Shown piece after piece: positions 1-7,414 of a stretch of DNA of 36,384 nucleotides. The notes under the pieces were generated by a model. It searched no databases and was not told the origin of the DNA. It saw nothing but the letters and a program-made list of their open reading frames with translations. Numbering within the stretch: the first letter of the stretch is position 1; every line of letters begins with the position of its first letter. Source of the DNA: Flavobacteriales bacterium. GTDB lineage: Bacteria > Bacteroidota > Bacteroidia > UBA10329. Location of the stretch: contig JAIOYP010000041.1 of NCBI GenBank assembly GCA_021741155.1, positions 1 to 36,384 of the forward strand. The letters are read 5' to 3'. The position numbers were made by a program, and so were the translations under genes.

Positions 1-1
1 G

Positions 2-652
2 GCTGGAGCGGTCTGTGGCGTAATGAGCGTAAAAAACCCGATTTCGCTGGCCCGTTTGGTGATGGAAAAAACGGAACACGTCATGCTTTCCGGATCAGGC
101 GCGGAAACCTTTGGAAAGGAGATGAATGTTGATTTTGAGCCAGCATCTTATTTTGATGAAGAATGGAGAAGGAAGCAGTGGCTTTCGGTTCGTGGAACGG
201 ATGAAATTGCCTTGGATCACAACATCAATCCCGACCGGAAATTCGGAACCGTGGGTGCGGTTGCGCTTGATAAGGAAGGCAACCTCGCGGCTGCAACTTC
301 CACAGGCGGCATGACCAACAAGAAATACGGTCGAGTGGGTGATAGCCCGATCATTGGGGCAGGCACTTACGCCAACAACCGCACCTGTGCCGTTTCGTGC
401 ACAGGTAGTGGCGAGTTCTTCATCCGCGGTGTGGTGGCCTACGAAGTTTCAGCGCTCATGGAATTCAAAGGACTTTCCTTGGCCGATGCCTGCGCGGAGG
501 TCATCCAAAAACGCGTGTTGGAACTAGGTGGCGATGGCGGTCTCATTGCCCTTGATGCACAAGGAAACCTGAGCATGGAATTCAACACGGCCGGCATGTA
601 TCGCGGTTTTGTGAGGGAAGGCGAAGCAGCGCAGCTCGCTATTTACAAGTAG
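2..652 (+). CDS. iaaA: Isoaspartyl peptidase / plant-type L-asparaginase, 3' part
   Basis: This is an Ntn-hydrolase that cleaves beta-aspartyl dipeptides and asparagine. The reading frame is open to the left edge, and residues before the first Met (AGAVCGV) fit the family, so the true start lies outside the window. The family precursor self-cleaves before a Thr that becomes the nucleophile of the beta subunit; here that is GTVGAVALD, with the Thr codon at 248-250. The TSTGGM stretch and the GAGTYA and CTGSGE segments of the beta subunit are also visible. It ends 2 bp before the convergent cyanophycinase gene. In this setting a role in splitting beta-Asp-Arg released from cyanophycin is likely (inference), although housekeeping repair of isoaspartyl peptides is an alternative. 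Confidence 0.9.
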   Translation, partial: AGAVCGVMSVKNPISLARLVMEKTEHVMLSGSGAETFGKEMNVDFEPASYFDEEWRRKQWLSVRGTDEIALDHNINPDRKFGTVGAVALDKEGNLAAATSTGGMTNKKYGRVGDSPIIGAGTYANNRTCAVSCTGSGEFFIRGVVAYEVSALMEFKGLSLADACAEVIQKRVLELGGDGGLIALDAQGNLSMEFNTAGMYRGFVREGEAAQLAIYK

Positions 653-654
653 GC

Positions 655-1518
655 TTAGATAAACGACTGCCCCATGGGCAACACCAGCGTGCTGTGGTCC
701 GACAGGCGGAATTTGTCCCCGTTAGAGAGCAAGTGCGTGGTCAAGTTGGTCATCGACATCAGCGTTCCTTCCTTCAAAATTGAATGATTATTGTGCGTCA
801 CGCTTCGCGGATCCATCACAATGGCCATTCCCGAACCGATGACGGTAAAGTGGTCGCCACCTTCAATGATAACGCCTGTGTCTTCTGCCAAACCAATGCC
901 CACGCATTGTGGATGGATGGCCACCGCTTCGGCCAATCGTCCAAATCGGCCTCTACGCACAAAATGCGTGTCGATGATCAACTCTGGAATGAAACCCAAA
1001 CCCGTTTTCATCTGCACCGCGCCTTTCACAAATGCTTCGGAAGCGCTTCCTCCCGCCACCATGAATTCCGACATCGCCATGGCTCCCGCGCTCGTTCCAG
1101 CAATTACAAGCGGCTCGTTCCAATAACGCTCCTTGAGGAGTTCATGTAACTTGGTTTTTCTGATTCGCTTTGGAAGTTTGACTTGGTTTCCACCACTAAA
1201 CATCACCACATCTGCTTCAGAAAAATCTTTCAGCAGCGCTTCTTCGTTGCTTTCCGATTTTTCGGTCATGTGATAATGGACGAAGTTGTCGCAACCCAAA
1301 CGCTTGAAGCCAAAACGGTATGCTTCGCTTACTTCCTTCGGAATGCTGGATGCCGAAGTGACGAGCACAACTTTCGAATGGGCTCCTTTTGCTTTATCGA
1401 GCACGTGTTTCAACACGCCTTTTTGTTCAAACGGCAAGCTTGGCTCCATTTCTTCCCCCCGATCTTCTCCTCCTCCAATCGGAATGAGAACCCCCCTTGG
1501 CTTTGCTTCAACGCTCAT
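655..1518 (-). CDS. cphB: Cyanophycinase (peptidase family S51)
   Basis: This 287-residue protein matches the size of cyanophycinases, serine exopeptidases that cut multi-L-arginyl-poly-L-aspartate to beta-Asp-Arg dipeptides. Visible landmarks are the N-terminal IPIGGGEDRG strand-loop, the FSGGNQ motif near residues 107-112, the nucleophile elbow GTSAGA with Ser143, a conserved DTHFVRRGRFGRL segment, and GIGLAEDTG toward the C terminus. These distinguish it from the related dipeptidase E. The start chosen gives MSVEAKPRGV and leaves a 99-bp divergent spacer to cyanophycin synthetase, so the two are probably controlled from a shared region. No signal peptide is evident, fitting cytoplasmic mobilisation of stored polymer. 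Confidence 0.93.
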   Translation of the reverse strand: MSVEAKPRGVLIPIGGGEDRGEEMEPSLPFEQKGVLKHVLDKAKGAHSKVVLVTSASSIPKEVSEAYRFGFKRLGCDNFVHYHMTEKSESNEEALLKDFSEADVVMFSGGNQVKLPKRIRKTKLHELLKERYWNEPLVIAGTSAGAMAMSEFMVAGGSASEAFVKGAVQMKTGLGFIPELIIDTHFVRRGRFGRLAEAVAIHPQCVGIGLAEDTGVIIEGGDHFTVIGSGMAIVMDPRSVTHNNHSILKEGTLMSMTNLTTHLLSNGDKFRLSDHSTLVLPMGQSFI

Positions 1519-1617
1519 TTTCGTCTGTAATGTTTCAAGACTTCAATATTCCTGATTTAAATCGTCCATTCGACCCTTCTTTTTCGTTAATTCCCCAAAG
1601 AATTTGAACAACACAAA

Positions 1618-4272
1618 ATGAGAATCAGAGAGATCAATGCAATGCGAGGACCAAACTATTGGTCGGTGAATAGGGATAAATTGATTGTGATGGTGCTCGA
1701 TTTAGAAGAATTGGAACAAAAGCCCACGGATAAGATTCCTGGGTTTGGCGAGCGATTGGAAGCGATGTTTCCTTCTATGTTCTCGCACCGATGTTCGGAA
1801 AGTGTGGAAGGTGGATTCTTCATGCGTGTGAAAGAAGGCACGTGGATGGGTCATGTGATTGAGCACATCGCCCTCGAAATTCAAACCCTCGCGGGGATGG
1901 ATACGGGGTTTGGAAGAACCAGAACCTATGGCGAAGACGGGGTTTACTTCGTAGTGTTCAGCTACATGGAAGAAAAGGTGGGGCGCTATGCCGCCAAAGC
2001 AGCCGTGAGCATTGCCGAAGCTCTGGTTGCAGGGAAAGAATACGATCTTGAAGCAGACATTCGCGAAATGCGCGAACTGCGTGAAAGCGAACGCCTTGGG
2101 CCTAGCACGGGTTCCATTGTGGAAGAAGCGCAGCTACGCGGCATTCCGTGGATTCGATTGAATAAATATTCGCTGTGCCAATTGGGTTATGGCGCCAATC
2201 AGAAGCGTATTCAAGCCACTGTAACGAGCCAGACTTCGAGCATCGGAGTGGAAATTGCCTGCGATAAGGAAGACACGAAATTCTTGTTGGAAGCAGCGGA
2301 GGTTCCTGTTCCGAAGGGCGATATCGTTCGTTCGGTAGCTGGCTTGGAAGAAGCCATCGACCGCATCGGTTTTCCCTTAGTGCTCAAGCCGATTAACGGA
2401 AATCATGGTCGCGGCATTACCACCGACATACGAAATACGGAAGATGCGATTGTGGCATTTGAAGCAGCAAAGGAAATCAGTCGTTCGGTAATCGTAGAGA
2501 AATTCATCACTGGCGATGATTATCGATTGTTGGTCATCGACCACAAATTGGTGGCTGCTGCCAAACGGACGCCCGCACACGTGGTTGGAGATGGAAAAAG
2601 CACCATTCAGCAACTCATAGACGAAACCAACCGAGATCCGCGAAGAGGTTACGGACATGAGAATGTGCTGACTGAAATTACCGTGAACGATATGACATTG
2701 GCGATTTTGAAAGCGAAGGGTTATTCGCTCGAAACCGTTGCTCCAAAGGGAGAATTCGTGAAACTGAAAGACACCGGAAACCTGAGCACGGGAGGAACGG
2801 CTGAGGATGTGACGGATATCGTTCATCCTTACAATGTGTTCATGGCCGAACGCATCAGCCGCATCATCGGGCTAGACATTTGCGGTATTGACATCATGAC
2901 CACCGCCATCGATGTTCCACTGACCGAAACAGGCGGAGCGGTGCTTGAGGTAAATGCGGCTCCAGGCTTCCGAATGCACTTGGCGCCAAGCAGCGGTTTA
3001 GGTAGAAATGTGGCCTCGCATGTGATGGACATGCTTTATCCTCCGGGAGAAACGGCCCGAATTCCTATCGTGGCCGTTACCGGAACAAACGGAAAAACCA
3101 CCACCACCCGTTTGATTGCCCACATGATGCGATTGAAAGGCTTCAAGGTGGGCTACACCACTACGGATGGTGTCTATATTCAGAATAGATTATTGATGAA
3201 GGGCGATTGCACCGGTCCCGCCAGTGCCGAGTTTGTGCTGAAAGATCCGACCGTCAACTTTGCCGTGCTCGAATGCGCAAGAGGAGGACTGTTACGAGCT
3301 GGCCTTGGTTTCAAGCGTTGCGACATCGGTATTGTGACCAATGTGGCGGCCGATCACCTCGGATTGAAGGGAATTCACACACTTGACCAATTGGCTAAGG
3401 TGAAGGGCGTCATTCCAGAGGTGGTTCTTCCTTCGGGATACGCCATTTTAAATGCTGATGACGACCGTGTGTATGAAATGCGCCAGAACGTGAAAAGCAA
3501 TGTGGCGCTCTTTTCAATGGACGAGAACAGTCCGCGGATCAAGAAACATGCGGCAAACGGTGGTATTTCTGCCATTTATGAGAACGGCTACATCACCATC
3601 ATGAAGGGCGAATGGAAAATCCGCATCACCAAAGCAGTGAATGTGCCGCTGACCATGGGCGGACGAGCCGATTTTATGATTCAGAATGTGCTTCCCGCTA
3701 CACTTACAGCCTATTTAAGAGAGTTTTCGGTAGAAGACATAAAAGTGGCTTTGGAGAGTTTCATTCCATCGCCATCACAAACTCCGGGCAGGCTGAACCT
3801 GTTCCAGTTCAAGAATTTCAACATCATGTTGGATTATGCGCACAACGCAGCTGGCTTCCGTGCGTTGGGGCAATTGGTGGCCAAAATGGACGGCTCGCCT
3901 AAAGTGGGCATCATTGCAGGTGTGGGCGACAGACGAGATGAAGACACGAAAGATCTTGGCGCCATTGCTGCCGAAATGTTTGATGAGATTATCATCCGAC
4001 AGGACAGGAATCTCAGAGGCCGCTCGGAAGAAGAGTTGATTGGGCTTTTAGAAGCGGGAATCAACTCGGTTGACCAGAAAAAGCCAAGAAGAATCATCCG
4101 ATCGGAAGAAGAAGCCATCGCATTTGCAATAAAGAACGCAACTCCCGGCACGCTCATCATTGTAAGTTCGGACGTTGTGCCAGCGGCCCTCGAACAGGTT
4201 ATGAAATTCAAAGAAGACGAAGTGAAAGACCTTTATGGCGCTTTCGACAAGGGCGACATTCCAAATATGTAA
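1618..4272 (+). CDS. cphA: Cyanophycin synthetase
   Basis: This 884-residue, three-part enzyme makes cyanophycin by adding Asp to the backbone and Arg to its side chains, using ATP. The N-terminal domain contains the TWMGHVIEHIALE stretch typical of CphA1. An ATP-grasp domain follows at about residues 210-480 (EKFITGDDYRLLV from residue 294, and later VLEVNAAPG). A Mur-ligase-like domain carries the P-loop GTNGKTTTTR at residue 489, with LDYAHN and GVGDRRDED further on. Length and domain order match ordinary CphA1 rather than the shorter CphA2. It is divergent from cphB and followed after 9 bp by the convergent permease. The start gives MRIREINAMRGPNYWS, a common CphA N terminus. All expected core motifs appear intact. 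Confidence 0.95.
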   Translation: MRIREINAMRGPNYWSVNRDKLIVMVLDLEELEQKPTDKIPGFGERLEAMFPSMFSHRCSESVEGGFFMRVKEGTWMGHVIEHIALEIQTLAGMDTGFGRTRTYGEDGVYFVVFSYMEEKVGRYAAKAAVSIAEALVAGKEYDLEADIREMRELRESERLGPSTGSIVEEAQLRGIPWIRLNKYSLCQLGYGANQKRIQATVTSQTSSIGVEIACDKEDTKFLLEAAEVPVPKGDIVRSVAGLEEAIDRIGFPLVLKPINGNHGRGITTDIRNTEDAIVAFEAAKEISRSVIVEKFITGDDYRLLVIDHKLVAAAKRTPAHVVGDGKSTIQQLIDETNRDPRRGYGHENVLTEITVNDMTLAILKAKGYSLETVAPKGEFVKLKDTGNLSTGGTAEDVTDIVHPYNVFMAERISRIIGLDICGIDIMTTAIDVPLTETGGAVLEVNAAPGFRMHLAPSSGLGRNVASHVMDMLYPPGETARIPIVAVTGTNGKTTTTRLIAHMMRLKGFKVGYTTTDGVYIQNRLLMKGDCTGPASAEFVLKDPTVNFAVLECARGGLLRAGLGFKRCDIGIVTNVAADHLGLKGIHTLDQLAKVKGVIPEVVLPSGYAILNADDDRVYEMRQNVKSNVALFSMDENSPRIKKHAANGGISAIYENGYITIMKGEWKIRITKAVNVPLTMGGRADFMIQNVLPATLTAYLREFSVEDIKVALESFIPSPSQTPGRLNLFQFKNFNIMLDYAHNAAGFRALGQLVAKMDGSPKVGIIAGVGDRRDEDTKDLGAIAAEMFDEIIIRQDRNLRGRSEEELIGLLEAGINSVDQKKPRRIIRSEEEAIAFAIKNATPGTLIIVSSDVVPAALEQVMKFKEDEVKDLYGAFDKGDIPNM

Positions 4273-4281
4273 GGAAGTCGT

Positions 4282-6042
4282 TTAGAATAGGCCGTATTGC
4301 AACGACAGAAGTAAGGTTCCTAGTATGATGTAGATTAGCGTAAGTGGAAGCCCAATTTTCATAAAATCATTGAAGTTGTAGCCGCCTGAACCATATACCA
4401 TTAGGTTAGTCTGATACCCGATTGGCGTGATGAAACTGGCAGCGCCACCGAAGGCAACGACCAGAATAAAGGGCTCTATAGGCCAGTTCATGCTCTGAGC
4501 CAAACTAATTGAGATTGGGAAAATGAGCGAAACGGCAGCCTTGTTGGTCATGTAAGCACCTAAAAGGTTCGTAACCGTGAAAATTCCGGCTAACACCACC
4601 ACTGGCCCAAATGATTTTCCGTGTAGCAATACCTGCTCCGCAATCATGTCGGCCGCACCGCTATTGATTAAGGCACGCCCCATGGCTAATCCCAGTGCCA
4701 TGATGACCAAAAGGTTCACGTCCAATCCTTTTCGAACCTCAGTAACCGTTAAAATTCCCGCCAAAAGGGTTGCACCAAGCACCAACAATAGGCAAGTGAA
4801 AAGTGGCACTGGAGTTAATGCCGAAATAATAATCGAAGCTAGCATTCCAACTATCACCATCAACGCCTTCTTGCCTTGAACCAGCACATTTTGCCGCATG
4901 GAAATGGTGTAAAAAGCATTCTCTGTAGCACGTTTATAAAAATCGCGTCCCGCAAAAAGAAGAAGCGCATCGCCAGCTTCGAGTTCAATTTCGCCTAATT
5001 TTCCTGAGAGTTTTTCTCCATTACGGTGCACCGCAACAATGGCGGCATCATATTTTCCTCGGAAATCCGAATCCTTTACGGTCTTTCCAATGAGAGAGCT
5101 GTTGTAGGAAACCACAATTTCCACCACGTCAGAAAGGTGTGCGGCTTCACATGTTTTTGGGAGACTGAGGCCCATATCAGCCTTCACTAAATCCTGTATC
5201 GTATCGAGCCCACCAGTAAAAATGAGTCGGTCGTGAGCTCGAAGTACATGAGTTGGTGAAACAGGCGTGATGATCCGCTCGTTTCGGACGATTTCCACTA
5301 AAAAATTCCCCTTCAAATTTCGAAGGCCAGCATCGTTGATCGTTTTGCCAATCAGCTTAGAACCCAGTCCGACTTCGGTTTCTACGAAATACTCGCGCCA
5401 ATCATCTTCAAATTCTCCTGCGGCATCTTTGTGATCGCGAAGCAAAGAGCTGGAAAAAAAGTACATGTAAACACCAGCTACAATTGCCAATGGAAGACCA
5501 GCAAATGTAAAGTCGAAGATGCCCAAACTAGGCAATCCTGCATCTACAGCCATACCGTTTACAATCAAGTTGGTACTTGTTCCGACCAAGGTGATACAAC
5601 CTCCTACAATGGTCACATAGGAAAGCGGAATCAGCAATTTGGCAGGCGACACCCCATTTTGCTTAGACCAGCTATGGACGTATGGCATCATCATGGCCAC
5701 CAAAGGAGTGTTGTTGAAGAATGCTGAAGCGGGAGCAACATAAAGCATCATTCGAGCGATGAATGAATTGCTGGTTTTTGTGCCTTTGAACAGTTTGGCA
5801 AACAGCGCATCCATCACGTTGGTCTTGCGGATGGTGTCGCTCAGAATTAAAAGGAGAATGACGACAGCCAGCTGCTCGTTGGCAAATCCGCTGATGGCTT
5901 CTTTTGGAGTTAGAACCCCAAAAACGGTAAGAAACATGACGGCCGTGAAGAATGCTACTTCGGCTCTAATCTTGCCAGAATATAGCGCAACCAGTAGAAA
6001 AAGGACCGAAATCCCGACAAGAATAGGTGCGAACTCAGCCAT
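4282..6042 (-). CDS. SLC13/DASS-type permease with two TrkA-C (RCK-C) domains
   Basis: This 586-residue inner-membrane transporter has N-terminal hydrophobic segments (to about residue 200), two soluble regulatory domains, and further membrane segments to the C terminus. The soluble part holds two consecutive TrkA-C-like repeats: one from about residue 215 (GSKLIGKTINDAGLRNL, then THVLRAHDRLIFTGG) and one from about residue 310 (SSLIGKTVKDSDFRGKY, then LEAGDALLLFAG). The GTSTNLIVNG segment and the late GYQTNLMVYG segment are the paired conserved loops of the DASS fold, where substrate and sodium bind in characterised members. Substrates in the family include dicarboxylates, sulfate and other anions; the sequence does not decide among them. 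It lies 6 bp behind the ALDH-like gene, so it is probably cotranscribed with it. Confidence 0.88.
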   Translation of the reverse strand: MAEFAPILVGISVLFLLVALYSGKIRAEVAFFTAVMFLTVFGVLTPKEAISGFANEQLAVVILLLILSDTIRKTNVMDALFAKLFKGTKTSNSFIARMMLYVAPASAFFNNTPLVAMMMPYVHSWSKQNGVSPAKLLIPLSYVTIVGGCITLVGTSTNLIVNGMAVDAGLPSLGIFDFTFAGLPLAIVAGVYMYFFSSSLLRDHKDAAGEFEDDWREYFVETEVGLGSKLIGKTINDAGLRNLKGNFLVEIVRNERIITPVSPTHVLRAHDRLIFTGGLDTIQDLVKADMGLSLPKTCEAAHLSDVVEIVVSYNSSLIGKTVKDSDFRGKYDAAIVAVHRNGEKLSGKLGEIELEAGDALLLFAGRDFYKRATENAFYTISMRQNVLVQGKKALMVIVGMLASIIISALTPVPLFTCLLLVLGATLLAGILTVTEVRKGLDVNLLVIMALGLAMGRALINSGAADMIAEQVLLHGKSFGPVVVLAGIFTVTNLLGAYMTNKAAVSLIFPISISLAQSMNWPIEPFILVVAFGGAASFITPIGYQTNLMVYGSGGYNFNDFMKIGLPLTLIYIILGTLLLSLQYGLF

Positions 6043-6048
6043 TTTATA

Positions 6049-6921
6049 TCAATAACCAGATTTGGTTCCAGCAATATTCTCAATCGGATGCCAAGTGGTC
6101 TTCACCTCCTGCGTAGCCAGAAGCAGATACGGATCATCGCCTGCTTTGTACCAGTCCTTTCCGCTCCAATCGATGATGCGTTTCACGTTCAATGCGCCAT
6201 TTTCCTTTGTCTTTTTCAGGTGTTTCTGACGGCAGTAAATAGTAGCATTCACATCCATGTGGGAGCTGAACTGATCGGCCAGTTCGTCCTCTTTTCCAGT
6301 GAGTATGTTGATTACGCCACCAGGAACATCCGATGAATTCAAGACCTCAGCGAATGTCACGGCAACGTGCGGAGAGTTCTCTGAAGCAAGCACTACGCAA
6401 GTATTTCCGCCTGCTATCACGGGCATTACACAACTGACCAAACCTAGTAGTGATGGGCTTTCTGGAGCGATGATGGTCACTACGCCTGTCGGTTCTTGTG
6501 TGCTGAAATTGAAGTGCGAAGAGGCAACAGGATTGACACTTCCGAAAACCTGAGTGTATTTATCGCACCATCCAGCGAAATAGACGCAGCGGTCAATCGA
6601 AGCTTCAACCTCCTTTGAGGCGGAAGCTTTTGTAGCTCCAACGGCCATCAATTCTTCAATAAATTGAGCTTTTCGGCCCTCCAACATTTCAGCAATTCGG
6701 TAAAGAATTTGACTGCGATTAAAAGCAGCTCGACCACTCCAACCTTCGAAGGCGTTTCGTGCTGCAACCACTGCGTTCCGAAGATCTTTTCGGCTACTGA
6801 GGCAAATGTTCGTCACTATTCCATTCCTCAATGTCACTGGATAAAACCGACCGCTTTCCGTGCGAGGGAAAGCTCCTCCGATGTAGATCTTGTATGTTTT
6901 GAGTACTTCCAATCTGCTCAT
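6049..6921 (-). CDS. Truncated ALDH-like protein without catalytic residues
   Basis: This 290-residue protein aligns with the first 270 or so residues of an aldehyde dehydrogenase (for example KIYIGGAF, CVYFAGWCDKYTQ, PTGVVTIIAPESP, PVIAGGNTCVV) and then stops. The whole catalytic domain is absent, so there is no catalytic Cys and no ELGG glutamate. NAD-pocket residues are also replaced: the usual PWNFP is APESP, and the usual KPAE lysine is lost (LASE). It probably does not oxidise aldehydes alone. It may be a structural partner of the full ALDH encoded upstream, comparable to the degenerate second ALDH domain of ALDH16 proteins (inference). It starts 9 bp after a repeat arm and is followed closely by the permease. 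A simple pseudogene is less likely because the frame is intact and ends cleanly. Confidence 0.8.
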   Translation of the reverse strand: MSRLEVLKTYKIYIGGAFPRTESGRFYPVTLRNGIVTNICLSSRKDLRNAVVAARNAFEGWSGRAAFNRSQILYRIAEMLEGRKAQFIEELMAVGATKASASKEVEASIDRCVYFAGWCDKYTQVFGSVNPVASSHFNFSTQEPTGVVTIIAPESPSLLGLVSCVMPVIAGGNTCVVLASENSPHVAVTFAEVLNSSDVPGGVINILTGKEDELADQFSSHMDVNATIYCRQKHLKKTKENGALNVKRIIDWSGKDWYKAGDDPYLLLATQEVKTTWHPIENIAGTKSGY

Positions 6922-6930
6922 GTTTTTTAT

Positions 6931-6970
6931 TTAACCGCGGAGGCGCAAAGGCTGCGCAAAGAACGCGGAG
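6931..6970. repeat. Left inverted repeat arm next to the GxxExxY gene
   Basis: It begins TTAACCGCGGAGGCGCAAAG and pairs imperfectly with the arm at 7373-7414, which read on the other strand begins TTAACCGCAGAGACGCAAAG. The second halves (GCGCAAAGAACGCGGAG against TCGCAAAGGGCGCAGAG) also match closely. It abuts the GxxExxY stop codon and ends 9 bp from the ALDH-like start codon. Confidence 0.85.
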
Positions 6971-7369
6971 TTATAATCCATTAACCACCCGTTTAATTCC
7001 ATTTTTGAGAATTGAAACATTGAAGTTTATCAGCAATCCTAGTTTGCAACCGCTCAGTTTTAAGTAGGTCAAGGTTTGAGCAAGATGAACATCATTTAAC
7101 GTTTCAACTGCTTTCAATTCCAATATCAGTTTATTCTCAACTAGAATGTCGACCCGATAACCGCAATCCATTTTAATTTCATCATAAATCAGCGGCATCG
7201 GTTTTTCCACTTCAATATTCAATCCTTGTTTTTTCAATTCGTACTCCAAACATTGCTGATAAGCATTTTCTAAAAGCCCGGGCCCTAAATTCCTATGAAC
7301 CGAAATCGCACAACCAATAACCTCTTTTGCGAATTCATTTTCAGTTAATGTCGTTGGATTGCTAATCAT
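6971..7369 (-). CDS. GxxExxY protein (PF13366-like)
   Basis: This 132-residue protein begins MISNPTTLTENEFAKEVIG and contains the family-defining GLLENAY (GxxExxY) motif, followed by YELKKQGL, a DCGYRVDILVENKLILELKAVE core and a C-terminal LKLSGCKLGLLINFN segment. The D...ELK arrangement resembles a PD-(D/E)XK nuclease core, which has been proposed for the family, but the biochemical function is not known. A longer frame runs upstream, but those residues translate the repeat arm and the end of the ALDH gene, so I chose the Met at 7369. It is in a different frame from both flanking ALDH genes and sits inside the repeat-bounded cassette. Confidence 0.88.
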   Translation of the reverse strand: MISNPTTLTENEFAKEVIGCAISVHRNLGPGLLENAYQQCLEYELKKQGLNIEVEKPMPLIYDEIKMDCGYRVDILVENKLILELKAVETLNDVHLAQTLTYLKLSGCKLGLLINFNVSILKNGIKRVVNGL

Positions 7370-7372
7370 TCT

Positions 7373-7414
7373 CTCTGCGCCCTTTGCGAAAAATCTTTGC
7401 GTCTCTGCGGTTAA
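7373..7414. repeat. Right inverted repeat arm; supplies the ALDH stop codon
   Basis: This is the partner of the arm at 6931-6970, in inverted orientation. The terminal TTAA at 7411-7414 contains the stop codon of the upstream aldehyde dehydrogenase (TAA on the minus strand, 7413-7411), so the last residue before the stop is set by where the repeat begins. Confidence 0.85.

Larger units (their letters stand above)
6931..7414. mobile_element. Putative GxxExxY cassette bounded by inverted repeats
   Basis: A unit of about 484 bp made of two imperfect inverted repeat arms with a single GxxExxY gene between them. It lies exactly between a complete ALDH gene and its truncated ALDH-like companion, within an otherwise tightly packed transcription unit. 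GxxExxY genes in many genomes are seen in similar repeat-bracketed, scattered settings (general knowledge of the family). There is no transposase, so mobility, if any, would have to be supplied elsewhere. The exact boundaries and any target duplication cannot be fixed from one copy. Confidence 0.5.

Noticed and set aside
784-1149. Open frames of 111-121 codons on the plus strand within the cyanophycinase gene
   Set aside because: They are antisense to a gene with intact family motifs and show no recognisable protein character.
6049-6921. The ALDH-like gene as an ordinary frameshifted pseudogene
   Set aside because: The frame is intact for 290 codons with a clean stop and tight spacing to the permease; no downstream remnant of the ALDH catalytic domain was seen.
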